Part shown: piece by piece, positions 7,644-14,662 of the stretch
How the letters are laid out: each line of letters begins with the position of its first letter
Position numbering within the stretch: the first letter of the stretch is position 1
Assembly (NCBI GenBank): GCA_027366195.1
Contig: DAHXKW010000084.1
Location: 1-24,464, forward strand
Reading direction: 5' to 3'
DNA: 24,464 bases
From: Alphaproteobacteria bacterium
GTDB lineage: Bacteria > Pseudomonadota > Alphaproteobacteria > G02398745 > G023898745
Program-made: the position numbers and the translations under genes
The notes under the pieces: generated by a model
Told to the model about the DNA's origin: nothing
Database searches by the model: none
The model's input: only the letters and a program-made list of their open reading frames with translations

Positions 7644-7702
7644 AACTATGAAAACCAAATACAATATCTTCAGTATAGCGCAATGCAAAACCTCTTAGTA
7701 CC

Positions 7703-7731
7703 TTGACAAGCCTCTTTTTTTTCAAAATAAT
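7703..7731 (+). promoter_or_regulatory. Sigma-70-like promoter for rpmB
   Basis: A perfect TTGACA (7703-7708), a 17-bp spacer and AATAAT (7726-7731, five of six matches), with the start predicted about 23 nt before the rpmB ATG. Confidence 0.55.
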
Positions 7732-7760
7732 GAAACCAACGTTATCGTATACTTATCACT

Positions 7761-8039
7761 ATGTCTCGCTATTGTCTTGTTACACAACGTGGGGTTATGT
7801 CTGGCAATAACGTCAGCCATGCCAACAATAAATCAAAAAGGCGCTTTCTTTTGAACTTACAACAATTCAAATTATATTCAGATGCCTTAAAGCAAGATTT
7901 CAATGTACGTCTTTCTACACGCGGTCTACGTACGATCGAATTTCATGGTGGATTGGATGGTTATGTGATCTCCACAAAAAATTCGAAACTCGACCCTTTC
8001 TTCAAGCGTATAAAAAAACGCATTGCAGCAAGTAAGTAG
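7761..8039 (+). CDS. rpmB: 50S ribosomal protein bL28
   Basis: 92 residues. The family signature near the N-terminus is clear: SRYCLVTQRGVMSGNNVSHANNKSKRRF-like arrangement (2-29), followed by NLQ and a basic C-terminal region with STRGLRTIEFHGGLDGYV. The Cys residues of zinc-binding bL28 forms are missing except Cys5. rpmG, often the next gene, is not here; rnhB follows after 51 nt. No Shine-Dalgarno is obvious although the promoter is good. Confidence 0.95.
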   Translation: MSRYCLVTQRGVMSGNNVSHANNKSKRRFLLNLQQFKLYSDALKQDFNVRLSTRGLRTIEFHGGLDGYVISTKNSKLDPFFKRIKKRIAASK

Positions 8040-8090
8040 CACTACCCCGTCATTATTGTTTTTGAGAAAGTAACGAATCAAGGGTATGCA

Positions 8091-8702
8091 ATGATTCGCC
8101 CCCCTATTTCTCCAAACACCGACTCCACTTTCGGTCGTCATATTTTTGGGATTGATGAGGTTGGCTTAGGTCCGTTGGCCGGCCCCCTAGTCGCTGTATG
8201 CTGCGCGATTGATTTGCAAAACTCACCAGATATTACCGTTAATGACTCTAAAAAATTATCCGAAAAACAAAGAGAGAAAATATTTAGCAGTATTCTTTTA
8301 TACAAAAATAAAAAAATTTACTGGGGCTATGGTATCATCACAGCACCAGATTTAGATAGACTGGGCATTCCTAAAGCACTAGAACTGGCTGTACATAAGG
8401 CATATAGCCGTTGTCTCACACCATTTATACCAGACCATATTTTGATTGATGGCAACAGAAAATATGACTTTCCATATCCTTCCACCTCTATCATTAAAGG
8501 TGATAGCAAACATTACACTATCGCCATGGCATCTATCATTGCAAAAGTATTGCGTGACCGATGGATGATTGTTTTGGATCGTTTATACCCAGAATTCGGA
8601 TTCGCAAAACACAAGGGATACGGAACAAAACAACATCTGTCTGTTATACAATCAGGTTTATCATCTCCCCACCATCGTTATTCCTACGCCCCATTCCGTT
8701 AA
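8091..8702 (+). CDS. rnhB: Ribonuclease HII (RnhB)
   Basis: 203 residues, normal length. It removes misincorporated ribonucleotides and RNA-DNA hybrids. Catalytic acids are visible: Asp22-Glu23 (GIDEVG), Asp120 (ILIDGN) and Asp138 (KGDSKHYTIAMASIIAKVLRD). The start has a good AAGGG ribosome-binding site 7 nt upstream. The segment that in RNase HII normally reads G-R-G-P-L-A-G-P reads G-L-G-P-L-A-G-P here: the junction-recognising Arg of the GRG motif is Leu26 (codon TTA). The 3' end overlaps the convergent miaA by 59 nt. Confidence 0.95.
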   Translation: MIRPPISPNTDSTFGRHIFGIDEVGLGPLAGPLVAVCCAIDLQNSPDITVNDSKKLSEKQREKIFSSILLYKNKKIYWGYGIITAPDLDRLGIPKALELAVHKAYSRCLTPFIPDHILIDGNRKYDFPYPSTSIIKGDSKHYTIAMASIIAKVLRDRWMIVLDRLYPEFGFAKHKGYGTKQHLSVIQSGLSSPHHRYSYAPFR

Positions 8703-9486
8703 ACCACGTTATCTGCCGTTTAGCATATTGCCTAGTTTTTAACTGCCCTTGTTCAATCATTTGCTGTTTTGACAAATTGCCTTCCAAAAAAGCCTCTATT
8801 TCTTTAAAACCCAAAGCTCTCGCAATAGGTGACTGTGCATGTCCCGCATTAACTAAATTTTCGACTTCCTCAATCGCGCCACTAACAACCATAGCTTCAA
8901 AACGTTTATTGATGCGATCTGCTAAAAGATTTCGATCTACACTGACAACCTTTATTTCAAAATTATAAGCTAATTTATCCCGGGGTAATTTTTGCCAATC
9001 AAATAACGAACGACTAGTTGCTAGATAGACAGCTACAGCCCTCTGAGTACGCTGCCTATCCTTCAAACGTAGAGAAATTTCAGGGTCTATTTCTTTCGCA
9101 CAATTATATAATTCTTCATCCGAATAGCTTTTAACCGTTGTCAGAACATCATCGGGTACAGAAGGAATGGGGCTTATACCATTCACCAAAACATCTAAAT
9201 AAAAACCGGTTCCTCCGACTACCACCGGCGTTTGCCCCTTAAAATAAGCATCTTCAATACAACTAGCCACACGCTTGCGCCAGGACACAACATCATCCTG
9301 GTAGTTTGGGGGGGAAATTCCATATAAATGATGATTTGACAAATTAGGATCAGGACGGGCTGTTAATATTTGTAAATCCGCATACCCTTGCATGCTGTCA
9401 CCATTAATAATGTAAGCATTAGGGATTGAAAGAACATAATCAGACTTTCCGCTAGCTGTAGGTCCACAAACAATTATACATGTCAT
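8644..9486 (-). CDS. miaA: tRNA dimethylallyltransferase (MiaA)
   Basis: 280 residues from the ATG at 9486. It transfers dimethylallyl from DMAPP to A37 of tRNAs reading UNN codons. P-loop GPTASGKS (8-15), the NGDSMQ segment (28-33, usually N-A-D-S-M-Q), the VVGGTGFYLDVLVNG motif, and the C-terminal RQYAKRQITWFNG match the family. The frame can be extended to a TTG at 9498, but the ATG at 9486 overlaps the rlpA stop as ATGA, a classic coupling signal. Its end overlaps rnhB by 59 nt. Confidence 0.95.
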   Translation of the reverse strand: MTCIIVCGPTASGKSDYVLSIPNAYIINGDSMQGYADLQILTARPDPNLSNHHLYGISPPNYQDDVVSWRKRVASCIEDAYFKGQTPVVVGGTGFYLDVLVNGISPIPSVPDDVLTTVKSYSDEELYNCAKEIDPEISLRLKDRQRTQRAVAVYLATSRSLFDWQKLPRDKLAYNFEIKVVSVDRNLLADRINKRFEAMVVSGAIEEVENLVNAGHAQSPIARALGFKEIEAFLEGNLSKQQMIEQGQLKTRQYAKRQITWFNGMGRRNNDGGEMINLIV

Positions 9487-10034
9487 GCAGATCGGCAAAA
9501 ATGACGTTTATATATACTATCTAAGCTCAATCGCCGTGATTTGTAATGCGATTGATATCGTTCTACATATTCAGCAAAAACTTTACTTTCTCTGGGTAGA
9601 GAAGTTACATAAACATACCCAATCCCGTGATCATGTATACCTAACCTATGGGCCGCTGCTTTAGATAAATCAATAATTCTTATATGCGGATCAACAAATG
9701 GACCTCGGTCAACAACCAAAACTTTAATGCTTCTTCCATTTTTTATATTAGTCACGCGCACAATACAGGGTATCGGCAAAGTTCTGTGCGCTGCACAAAC
9801 AAAGTGTTGGTTAAATCGATAACCACAGGCATTTTTCTTACCATGAAACCCAGGACCATACCACGAAGCATATCCTACTGCCTGATATTCATAGTGCTTT
9901 TGAGGACAATACCATCGCCCTCTAATCTTATAAGGTTTTGTCTTTGTAAGCGGGTGAGCAATTGTTTTAACAGAACAACTAACAAGCAATCCCAAAGTTA
10001 AGCAAGAAACGGCAAGATGTCTTAAATAATGCAC
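9483..10034 (-). CDS. rlpA: RlpA-family septal-ring lipoprotein (DPBB domain)
   Basis: 183 residues from a GTG start. RlpA proteins are outer-membrane lipoproteins with a double-psi beta-barrel, some acting as lytic transglycosylases on denuded glycan at the division site. The N-terminus is a lipoprotein signal with lipobox LVSC (Cys20). The DPBB domain runs from about residue 50 to 150: GYASWYGPGFHGKKNACGYRF, HRTLPIP, VVDRGPF with the catalytic-type Asp, and RIIDLSKAAAHRLGI. A C-terminal SPOR domain is absent, so this is a short form. No earlier Met precedes the lipobox, so GTG is accepted. miaA is coupled downstream. Confidence 0.92.
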   Translation of the reverse strand: MHYLRHLAVSCLTLGLLVSCSVKTIAHPLTKTKPYKIRGRWYCPQKHYEYQAVGYASWYGPGFHGKKNACGYRFNQHFVCAAHRTLPIPCIVRVTNIKNGRSIKVLVVDRGPFVDPHIRIIDLSKAAAHRLGIHDHGIGYVYVTSLPRESKVFAEYVERYQSHYKSRRLSLDSIYKRHFCRSA

Positions 10035-10056
10035 AGATGATCTTCGTTTTTCTTTT

Positions 10057-10085
10057 AATCTAATAAAAAATAACCCCTACGACAA
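10057..10085 (-). promoter_or_regulatory. Candidate promoter for rlpA-miaA
   Basis: On the minus strand TTGTCG (10085-10080), a 17-bp spacer and TAGATT (10062-10057), four of six matches each. The predicted start is about 16 nt before the GTG. Confidence 0.35.
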
Positions 10086-10198
10086 GTAGAATAAAAATAC
10101 AGTAGAAAAATTTTTTAGGGGAAACTCCTACATTTTTTGGGAATAGGGTTATTTTTTAACTATATGTTAATTGGGTTTTTCTATATTAAAGATGTAAG

Positions 10199-10510
10199 AT
10201 GGCCGCACCTGGTGGGCAAGCGTTGCACGACACTTGGGCGATAGACCGGATTAAGTTTTAGGACTTGATCTTTAAAGCCATCGGGCCTTAGGTTTGAAAA
10301 TTGCTTACGTATACTAAGTGATTGTAGAACTTATGATTTGGTTTGAAAACCTGTCACAACCTGTTTTGTAGCTATTTTTCATAGCGAACAATGGGATGAG
10401 GGGTCTATTGCTTCGTGGAGGAGGAGGAGGAGGCGGAGGCACGTGCTCTGGCTCGGGTTTACGGAAGCCCGAGCCGCAGGCGAGATACTAGACAAATATC
10501 CAAATTTTAG
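10199..10510. other. GC-elevated, hairpin-rich non-coding stretch, unidentified (possible structured RNA)
   Basis: This part of the gap upstream of rlpA carries no long ORF. By hand count 10381-10500 is about 57% G+C, well above the surrounding genes. It contains a (GGA)n/GGC tract (about 10417-10440) and a strong hairpin: GGCTCGGGTTT (10450-10460) with AAGCCCGAGCC (10465-10475) around an ACGG loop, plus a small stem GCTAT/ATAGC near 10371-10385. No T-run follows on either strand, so it is not a standard terminator. I looked for tmRNA, RNase P RNA, 4.5S RNA and tRNA signatures and found none. The short frame from 10396 would encode a poly-Gly peptide. The stretch 10086-10198 is AT-rich with nothing recognised. 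Confidence 0.35.
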
Positions 10511-10531
10511 AATTAAGAAGCGACCTTCTTA

Positions 10532-10796
10532 GAACCTGTTTTCATGAATTTTAAACTTCAGCGCCACAATTATTTTTTCGTAGAAACAAACGAAAATCGC
10601 TGGATTATACCGATGTATTATCCCGATTTTCACGCAGTTTATACGGAAAAAGATTGTGGTCCTTCGGATGATTGTCAAATCTTCGTCATGCTGCGTCGCT
10701 GGACTTGCCAATATATCAATACGGGCTGCATCCAGCTTCTGGCATGATCGAATTTTGACAATCACGATGAAATTTAAAATTCATGAAAACAGGTTC
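10532..10796. mobile_element. 265-bp MITE or internally deleted IS with perfect inverted ends and TTA target duplication
   Basis: Positions 10531-10555 are the exact reverse complement of 10773-10797 (25 bp; core GAACCTGTTTTCATG). Counting the element from GAACCTG to CAGGTTC leaves TTA directly repeated on both sides (10529-10531 and 10797-10799), matching the TNA duplication of IS5-family IS1031-like elements. The interior has no intact transposase; the two ORFs of 67 and 78 codons read through the ends and look incidental. The right half holds an imperfect inner inverted repeat (GATTGTCAAA near 10671 with TTTGACAATC near 10753). It inserted at the 3' edge of a 7-bp hairpin (TAAGAAG/CTTCTTA, 10514-10531). 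Confidence 0.7.
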
Positions 10797-10852
10797 TTAG
10801 AAATGAGTAGGGATTTCTGTTACCCGGCACCCCTGAGCCGTGTGGGATTGCG

Positions 10853-11098
10853 TTAAGCAGCAAGTCTTGCGACTTTGCGGCTACGACGAGCAAGTCTACC
10901 ATTGATAGGCTTGCGACCACGTGCATTGCGTTTAGCAGTTGCATTTATCGTTTTAGCCCGATAACGGTGGTACAATACCGAGCAAACAGTGTATCCTTTC
11001 GCGTACGTCGATCCTATTTCATTCCCATATGGTGGAAATGCCGGGTACCGCCCCCGGGTCCGTCCCACGTATCTACACACCTTTATTGCCATAGTCAT
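10853..11098 (-). CDS. Possible small Arg-rich basic protein, unknown
   Basis: About 81 residues from ATG 11098 (the frame also offers GTG 11107 and ATG 11092). The C-terminal third is strongly basic with Ala (TAKRNARGRKPINGR then LARRSRKVARLAA), reminiscent of nucleoid-binding or histone-H1-like tails, but no family is recognised. By hand count the region is about 50% G+C, unlike the flanking genes. It lies 38-46 nt downstream of the large LRR gene on the same strand. No good ribosome-binding site precedes any of the starts, and a promoter-like TATAAT sits directly at the start, so a leaderless message, an RNA gene or chance are all possible. Confidence 0.28.
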   Translation of the reverse strand: MTMAIKVCRYVGRTRGRYPAFPPYGNEIGSTYAKGYTVCSVLYHRYRAKTINATAKRNARGRKPINGRLARRSRKVARLAA

Positions 11099-11111
11099 CA
11101 CTGACACTTTT

Positions 11112-11139
11112 ATTATAAAACTTTAGGTGTGTCTAGCAA
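11112..11139 (-). promoter_or_regulatory. Candidate promoter downstream of the LRR gene
   Basis: Minus-strand TTGCTA (11139-11134), a 16-bp spacer and a perfect TATAAT (11117-11112). The predicted start is near 11105, at or just before the small Arg-rich ORF. Confidence 0.35.
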
Positions 11140-11144
11140 TAGGG

Positions 11145-14100
11145 CTAGCATGTGCGTCTTACAAAACAGACGGGTTGGTTGCATTGGTATAGGTCTTCAG
11201 GACGTTTTCCTGGTATTGTATAGCCAAGGGAATAGAAGAAAACGATGATTTGTTTTCTTAAGTTAACAACCTGACCGTCTGTTAGTGTAGCACAGGTCTG
11301 GAAGGCCGCTAAATCGCAGTTGATTTGATCTTTTAACAGGAAGTTGAGGACTTGCCCATTTAAGGCGCTGATCATATCCTGGCAGACACTACCTTTCGTA
11401 TAACGGATACTAATGCAGCTTGGTAAAATTATACAACGAGGTTTTTGGCAGCTATTATCTTCTTCAAATTCTAGACGTTTGGTAGAAATGTTATATAGCA
11501 GTTCATAACAGTTCCAATTTTGCCCAGAATCTAGATTAGGAATCAGCGCTAAGAATTTTTGTAGGTATTCAAATAACCAAGCATCTCTTACGACATAACC
11601 TAAGAATATTTTAGCGTGCTTTGGAAAATCAGGATGTCTAAAGAAGTCAAATTCTAAAGTTGTTGTTGCATTTACGTTTACTTGAGTATTAAGTTGAGGT
11701 GTTTGGTTTTCTTGTTCATTTTTTCGATTGCTAGAAACTTGCCATATAAACAAGCCCCCAAGAACGACGCAACCTGCCGTTGTTAAAGCGCCAAACCAGT
11801 TTTCAATATTTGGTAAATAACAGTAAAGCTTTGAAGGTAGAACGAATTTATTATTAATAGAGATCGGTGTAATATCTTGGATTTTTTCTAATGTTTTAGA
11901 GGTAGGAGAAGTATGTAAAATTTCTTCTGCTGCAAATATATCTTGGGTAAGAAGTTGCTTTATATTATCTGAGTTATATGCTGTAGCTGTTGTATGGATC
12001 CCTGTTCCCGCAAGTACAATCTGTCTTAAACGATTGTGGTTAATGGCATCTTTAACAGCACAGGGTAGCATTTGAATCATAGTCGAATTTTCAAGGTTTA
12101 AAGCGGTCAGGGGTCTATAGTTTAATGTATCGGGAAGGTCTTCTATAGATGTGTTTTTTAAAAATAATTTAAGTGGCAGCTGTGTAACGTTGTTGGGTAA
12201 TTCCGGAAGTTTTTCTAAGCCTGAAACGTTTTCAAAACAAACTTCGTGTCGGATACTCCATACTGTCTCTGGCACTTCATTTAAAACAGCATTTCTTACA
12301 CATAGACGATCTAGATTATATTCTAGGGGAATCATGTCGAAGGATAGAGGTTGTGCTTTTGCGTTATATATCCAATTTAAAGATAGGTCTACGTGATAAC
12401 CGGCAGCAATTAAAGAGAATAAAGCCCGCATTAATTGAGGATCTGGATCTGGAACGGGCATATCTGTTTCAATGATGTCTTCAAGCGATAGGTCGATTGA
12501 ATGATATTGTTGGTTCAGTTTTCCAATGCTTGAACGCATATTTTTTATAGCATCTAAAATTACTGGGAAACGGTAGCTGTCCTTTTCTAATGTTTGAACA
12601 AGCTGATAGAAAGGAAGTTGTGATAATTCTTGTAGGTATCGTATACCCCCCTTATAACGTATGAAGCGTTTGAAATTTTTACCAAGACGGCCTTCAAATT
12701 TTCCATTTAAGCTATCTATAAAGATTGTTATGAATTCGATAAGTGTTTCTGGTACTTGGAAACTGTAGCTATCATTTTGTTCGAAAATTTGTACCCAGAT
12801 ACTATCCCAGTCGTAAATACATAGATCGATTTGTTGGCGTCCGCTTTTCTGGATCAGATTGTATACATCAAAAATTGTATCTCCCGCATCAAAATCAATA
12901 TCCGGTTCTGGAAATGCTATAGGAATACTATTGACGAATTCTAAATGTTTATAGATACCAAAAGCGACTAATAAACTACCTGTTATATAAGATGCCCAAA
13001 ATAGAGGTGTATCTGTAATGGTTTTACGGTCTTTACTGAAGAATAAATTTTCAACAACCATGAATAGCAAACCAAGAGGGACAGTGACACCCATGACGAG
13101 AAGCAGAATAAAGAATAGTTGAGGCGTTGGTTTGCAGATAAGATGTGGAAGGTCTTGGTTGGCGATAACGCTTGATCGGTGATCGAATAATTCGTGTGGT
13201 TGTTGAGGGTCGTAAGTCCCAAATAATTGACGAACTTGTTCATTGAATACAAAATTACGTTGATAGTTTGTCCATACACTTGTACCCGTTAAATTTAACG
13301 TTTGAACTATTCCATTTTTAATTTGCGTTGCAAGGGTGGATGGTATTTTTTTGATATTCTTTGATCCTGTTAGGTCAAGACAGGCTATTTGTCTTCGCGT
13401 AATCGATCTTGGTAGTATGGCGACAGATGAGTTGATAATATTCAAGCTAAGTGGAGTTTCTGGTAAACCAGAAACTGGCAGATCGGGTAAAAGCTCAAGT
13501 CCGTGTACATTATTTAAAACGATTTTATCTGTGGTGTTCCAAAAACCTTGGGGTAAACTGCGTATGCCAATAGCGTGAAAAGTTATTGTGCGTGTTGCTT
13601 GTGGTAGCGCAAATTCTGACAAATCAAAGGCTTCAGATGTATTGGTAGAGAACGATAAATCGATGGGTTTCTTGGCTAAAGATAAGGCGGCAAAGATAAC
13701 TGATAGTTCTTCTTTGGCAGTATTCTCATCCAAAATTATATCAATAGATTCAGTGATACCTTGTCCAATTTCATCTAAAGTGGTTCTGATGATGCCTTCG
13801 CTTTGTGTATCCAGAAAGTCTAGGACAGCATGTAAGGGAGCTTGACTCAGCTTTGTATGGTAGTTGTTTTGAATTGTTTGCAGTTCTACTATTGCCGGGT
13901 CGGAACTGTGCCGGTTGATTTGTGTTAGAAGCTTTACCATAGAGTAAAAACTATAGCGAAGGCCTTGATCAGGTATAACATTAATAAGTAGGTCAGGTTT
14001 CCTTTCTAAGGTAATAAGTGCAGTATAAACACTGTCATAAGGCGTAGAAATGGGGACATATCGTTTACTGCGTTCATAGCCGACGAGGGCACTTAATGAA

Positions 14101-14483
14101 GTTAACCCCCCGATCAAGAAGCTGCTAACCCAAACATCTCCTCCATTTATATACAAGCACAATGTTGCTAGAGCTGTGGAGATCCCAGAAGTGGCTGCAA
14201 CTTTTTTAAGGAGGGGATAAGAGTTGTAGTGGCCGCCAGAAAATGGTTTGGCATATAGTTTTAGATGAGGTAAGGATACGGTGGGTGTTATAGCAGGTGC
14301 ACAGCAATTACTGCATAAAGAATAATCTGGATTGTTGAGATATAGTAATGGCGTTGAGAACGAGGTATGGCAATAGTGACAAATGTTTGATTGATTTTGA
14401 GACTTTAACCATGACGAACCACTATTAAAACAACGAATCTTTGATGCCCAAGCTTTCTTTAAGTTGTAATCAACTTGCGCCAT
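11145..14483 (-). CDS. Large multi-pass membrane protein with zinc-ribbon-like N-terminus and two duplicated LRR-like blocks, unknown
   Basis: 1112 residues, not recognised as a known family. In order: a CxxC...CxxCC pair (CHYC 35-38, CSNCC 57-61) suggesting a zinc ribbon; two hydrophobic segments (about 97-112 and 116-136); a helical region (145-255); LRR-like block A (about 258-405, with ITFHAIGIRSLP, LPDLP, LDLTGSKNIKKIP, LNLTGTSV); membrane segments at about 456-482 and 494-512; a soluble region (525-680); LRR-like block B (about 683-832, matching A step by step: LCVRNAVLNEVP, LPELP, LNLENSTMIQMLP, IVLAGTGI); a membrane segment (896-915); and a Cys-rich C-terminal domain (940-1112, ten Cys). 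Internal duplication of LRR plus membrane anchor is evident by eye. There is no signal peptide and no Shine-Dalgarno. Divergent from the two-pass protein at 14663. A surface- or host-interaction role is inference. Confidence 0.85.
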   Translation of the reverse strand: MAQVDYNLKKAWASKIRCFNSGSSWLKSQNQSNICHYCHTSFSTPLLYLNNPDYSLCSNCCAPAITPTVSLPHLKLYAKPFSGGHYNSYPLLKKVAATSGISTALATLCLYINGGDVWVSSFLIGGLTSLSALVGYERSKRYVPISTPYDSVYTALITLERKPDLLINVIPDQGLRYSFYSMVKLLTQINRHSSDPAIVELQTIQNNYHTKLSQAPLHAVLDFLDTQSEGIIRTTLDEIGQGITESIDIILDENTAKEELSVIFAALSLAKKPIDLSFSTNTSEAFDLSEFALPQATRTITFHAIGIRSLPQGFWNTTDKIVLNNVHGLELLPDLPVSGLPETPLSLNIINSSVAILPRSITRRQIACLDLTGSKNIKKIPSTLATQIKNGIVQTLNLTGTSVWTNYQRNFVFNEQVRQLFGTYDPQQPHELFDHRSSVIANQDLPHLICKPTPQLFFILLLVMGVTVPLGLLFMVVENLFFSKDRKTITDTPLFWASYITGSLLVAFGIYKHLEFVNSIPIAFPEPDIDFDAGDTIFDVYNLIQKSGRQQIDLCIYDWDSIWVQIFEQNDSYSFQVPETLIEFITIFIDSLNGKFEGRLGKNFKRFIRYKGGIRYLQELSQLPFYQLVQTLEKDSYRFPVILDAIKNMRSSIGKLNQQYHSIDLSLEDIIETDMPVPDPDPQLMRALFSLIAAGYHVDLSLNWIYNAKAQPLSFDMIPLEYNLDRLCVRNAVLNEVPETVWSIRHEVCFENVSGLEKLPELPNNVTQLPLKLFLKNTSIEDLPDTLNYRPLTALNLENSTMIQMLPCAVKDAINHNRLRQIVLAGTGIHTTATAYNSDNIKQLLTQDIFAAEEILHTSPTSKTLEKIQDITPISINNKFVLPSKLYCYLPNIENWFGALTTAGCVVLGGLFIWQVSSNRKNEQENQTPQLNTQVNVNATTTLEFDFFRHPDFPKHAKIFLGYVVRDAWLFEYLQKFLALIPNLDSGQNWNCYELLYNISTKRLEFEEDNSCQKPRCIILPSCISIRYTKGSVCQDMISALNGQVLNFLLKDQINCDLAAFQTCATLTDGQVVNLRKQIIVFFYSLGYTIPGKRPEDLYQCNQPVCFVRRTC

Positions 14484-14625
14484 TCTATTATTTTTTATAT
14501 ACCCTATACTTTTACATTAATATCTATTTTAAATAAATAAAATATATATTTAATAAAATAATATTATTTTTTATGTATAATTTCATTCATTTTATTTTTG
14601 TCAGTAGCGAATAAATAAAAATCAA

Positions 14626-14634
14626 TGTTATAAT
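14626..14634 (+). promoter_or_regulatory. Extended -10 promoter for the two-pass membrane protein gene
   Basis: TGT followed directly by a perfect TATAAT (14629-14634), an extended -10 (TGnTATAAT). No good -35 is found at 16-18 bp. The predicted start is about 22 nt before the ATG. The divergent intergenic space (14484-14662) is extremely AT-rich and also contains TATA-like -10 sequences on the minus strand. Confidence 0.45.
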
Positions 14635-14662
14635 AAAATTAAAGAACATTTTCAATTAAAAC

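Noticed and set aside
7644..7688. Hydrophobic N-terminal extension on SecB
   Set aside because: SecB is cytosolic and family members begin near the internal Met; a signal-like stretch makes no sense.
8561..8968. 135-codon plus-strand ORF
   Set aside because: It lies mostly antisense to the well-supported miaA and in another frame of rnhB; no family resemblance.
9487..9498. TTG start for miaA
   Set aside because: The ATG at 9486 overlaps the rlpA stop as ATGA and directly precedes the P-loop strand.
10199..10510. tmRNA, RNase P RNA, 4.5S RNA or tRNA gene in the rlpA upstream gap
   Set aside because: None of the diagnostic sequences (T-loop GGTTCGA, GAGGAAAGTCC, SRP GGAAGCAGCC) is present.
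10544..10765. ORFs of 67 and 78 codons inside the 265-bp element as a transposase
   Set aside because: They read through the inverted ends and show no DDE or helix-turn-helix features; probably incidental.
10820..10850. Group II intron domain V (GAGCCGTGTG near 10835)
   Set aside because: Only the first half resembles domain V; the complementary arm and GAAA-type loop are missing, and there is no reverse transcriptase.
12983..13845. ORFs at 12983-13279, 13336-13578 and 13588-13845
   Set aside because: All are shadows of the 1112-residue gene, whose frame is continuous and internally repetitive.
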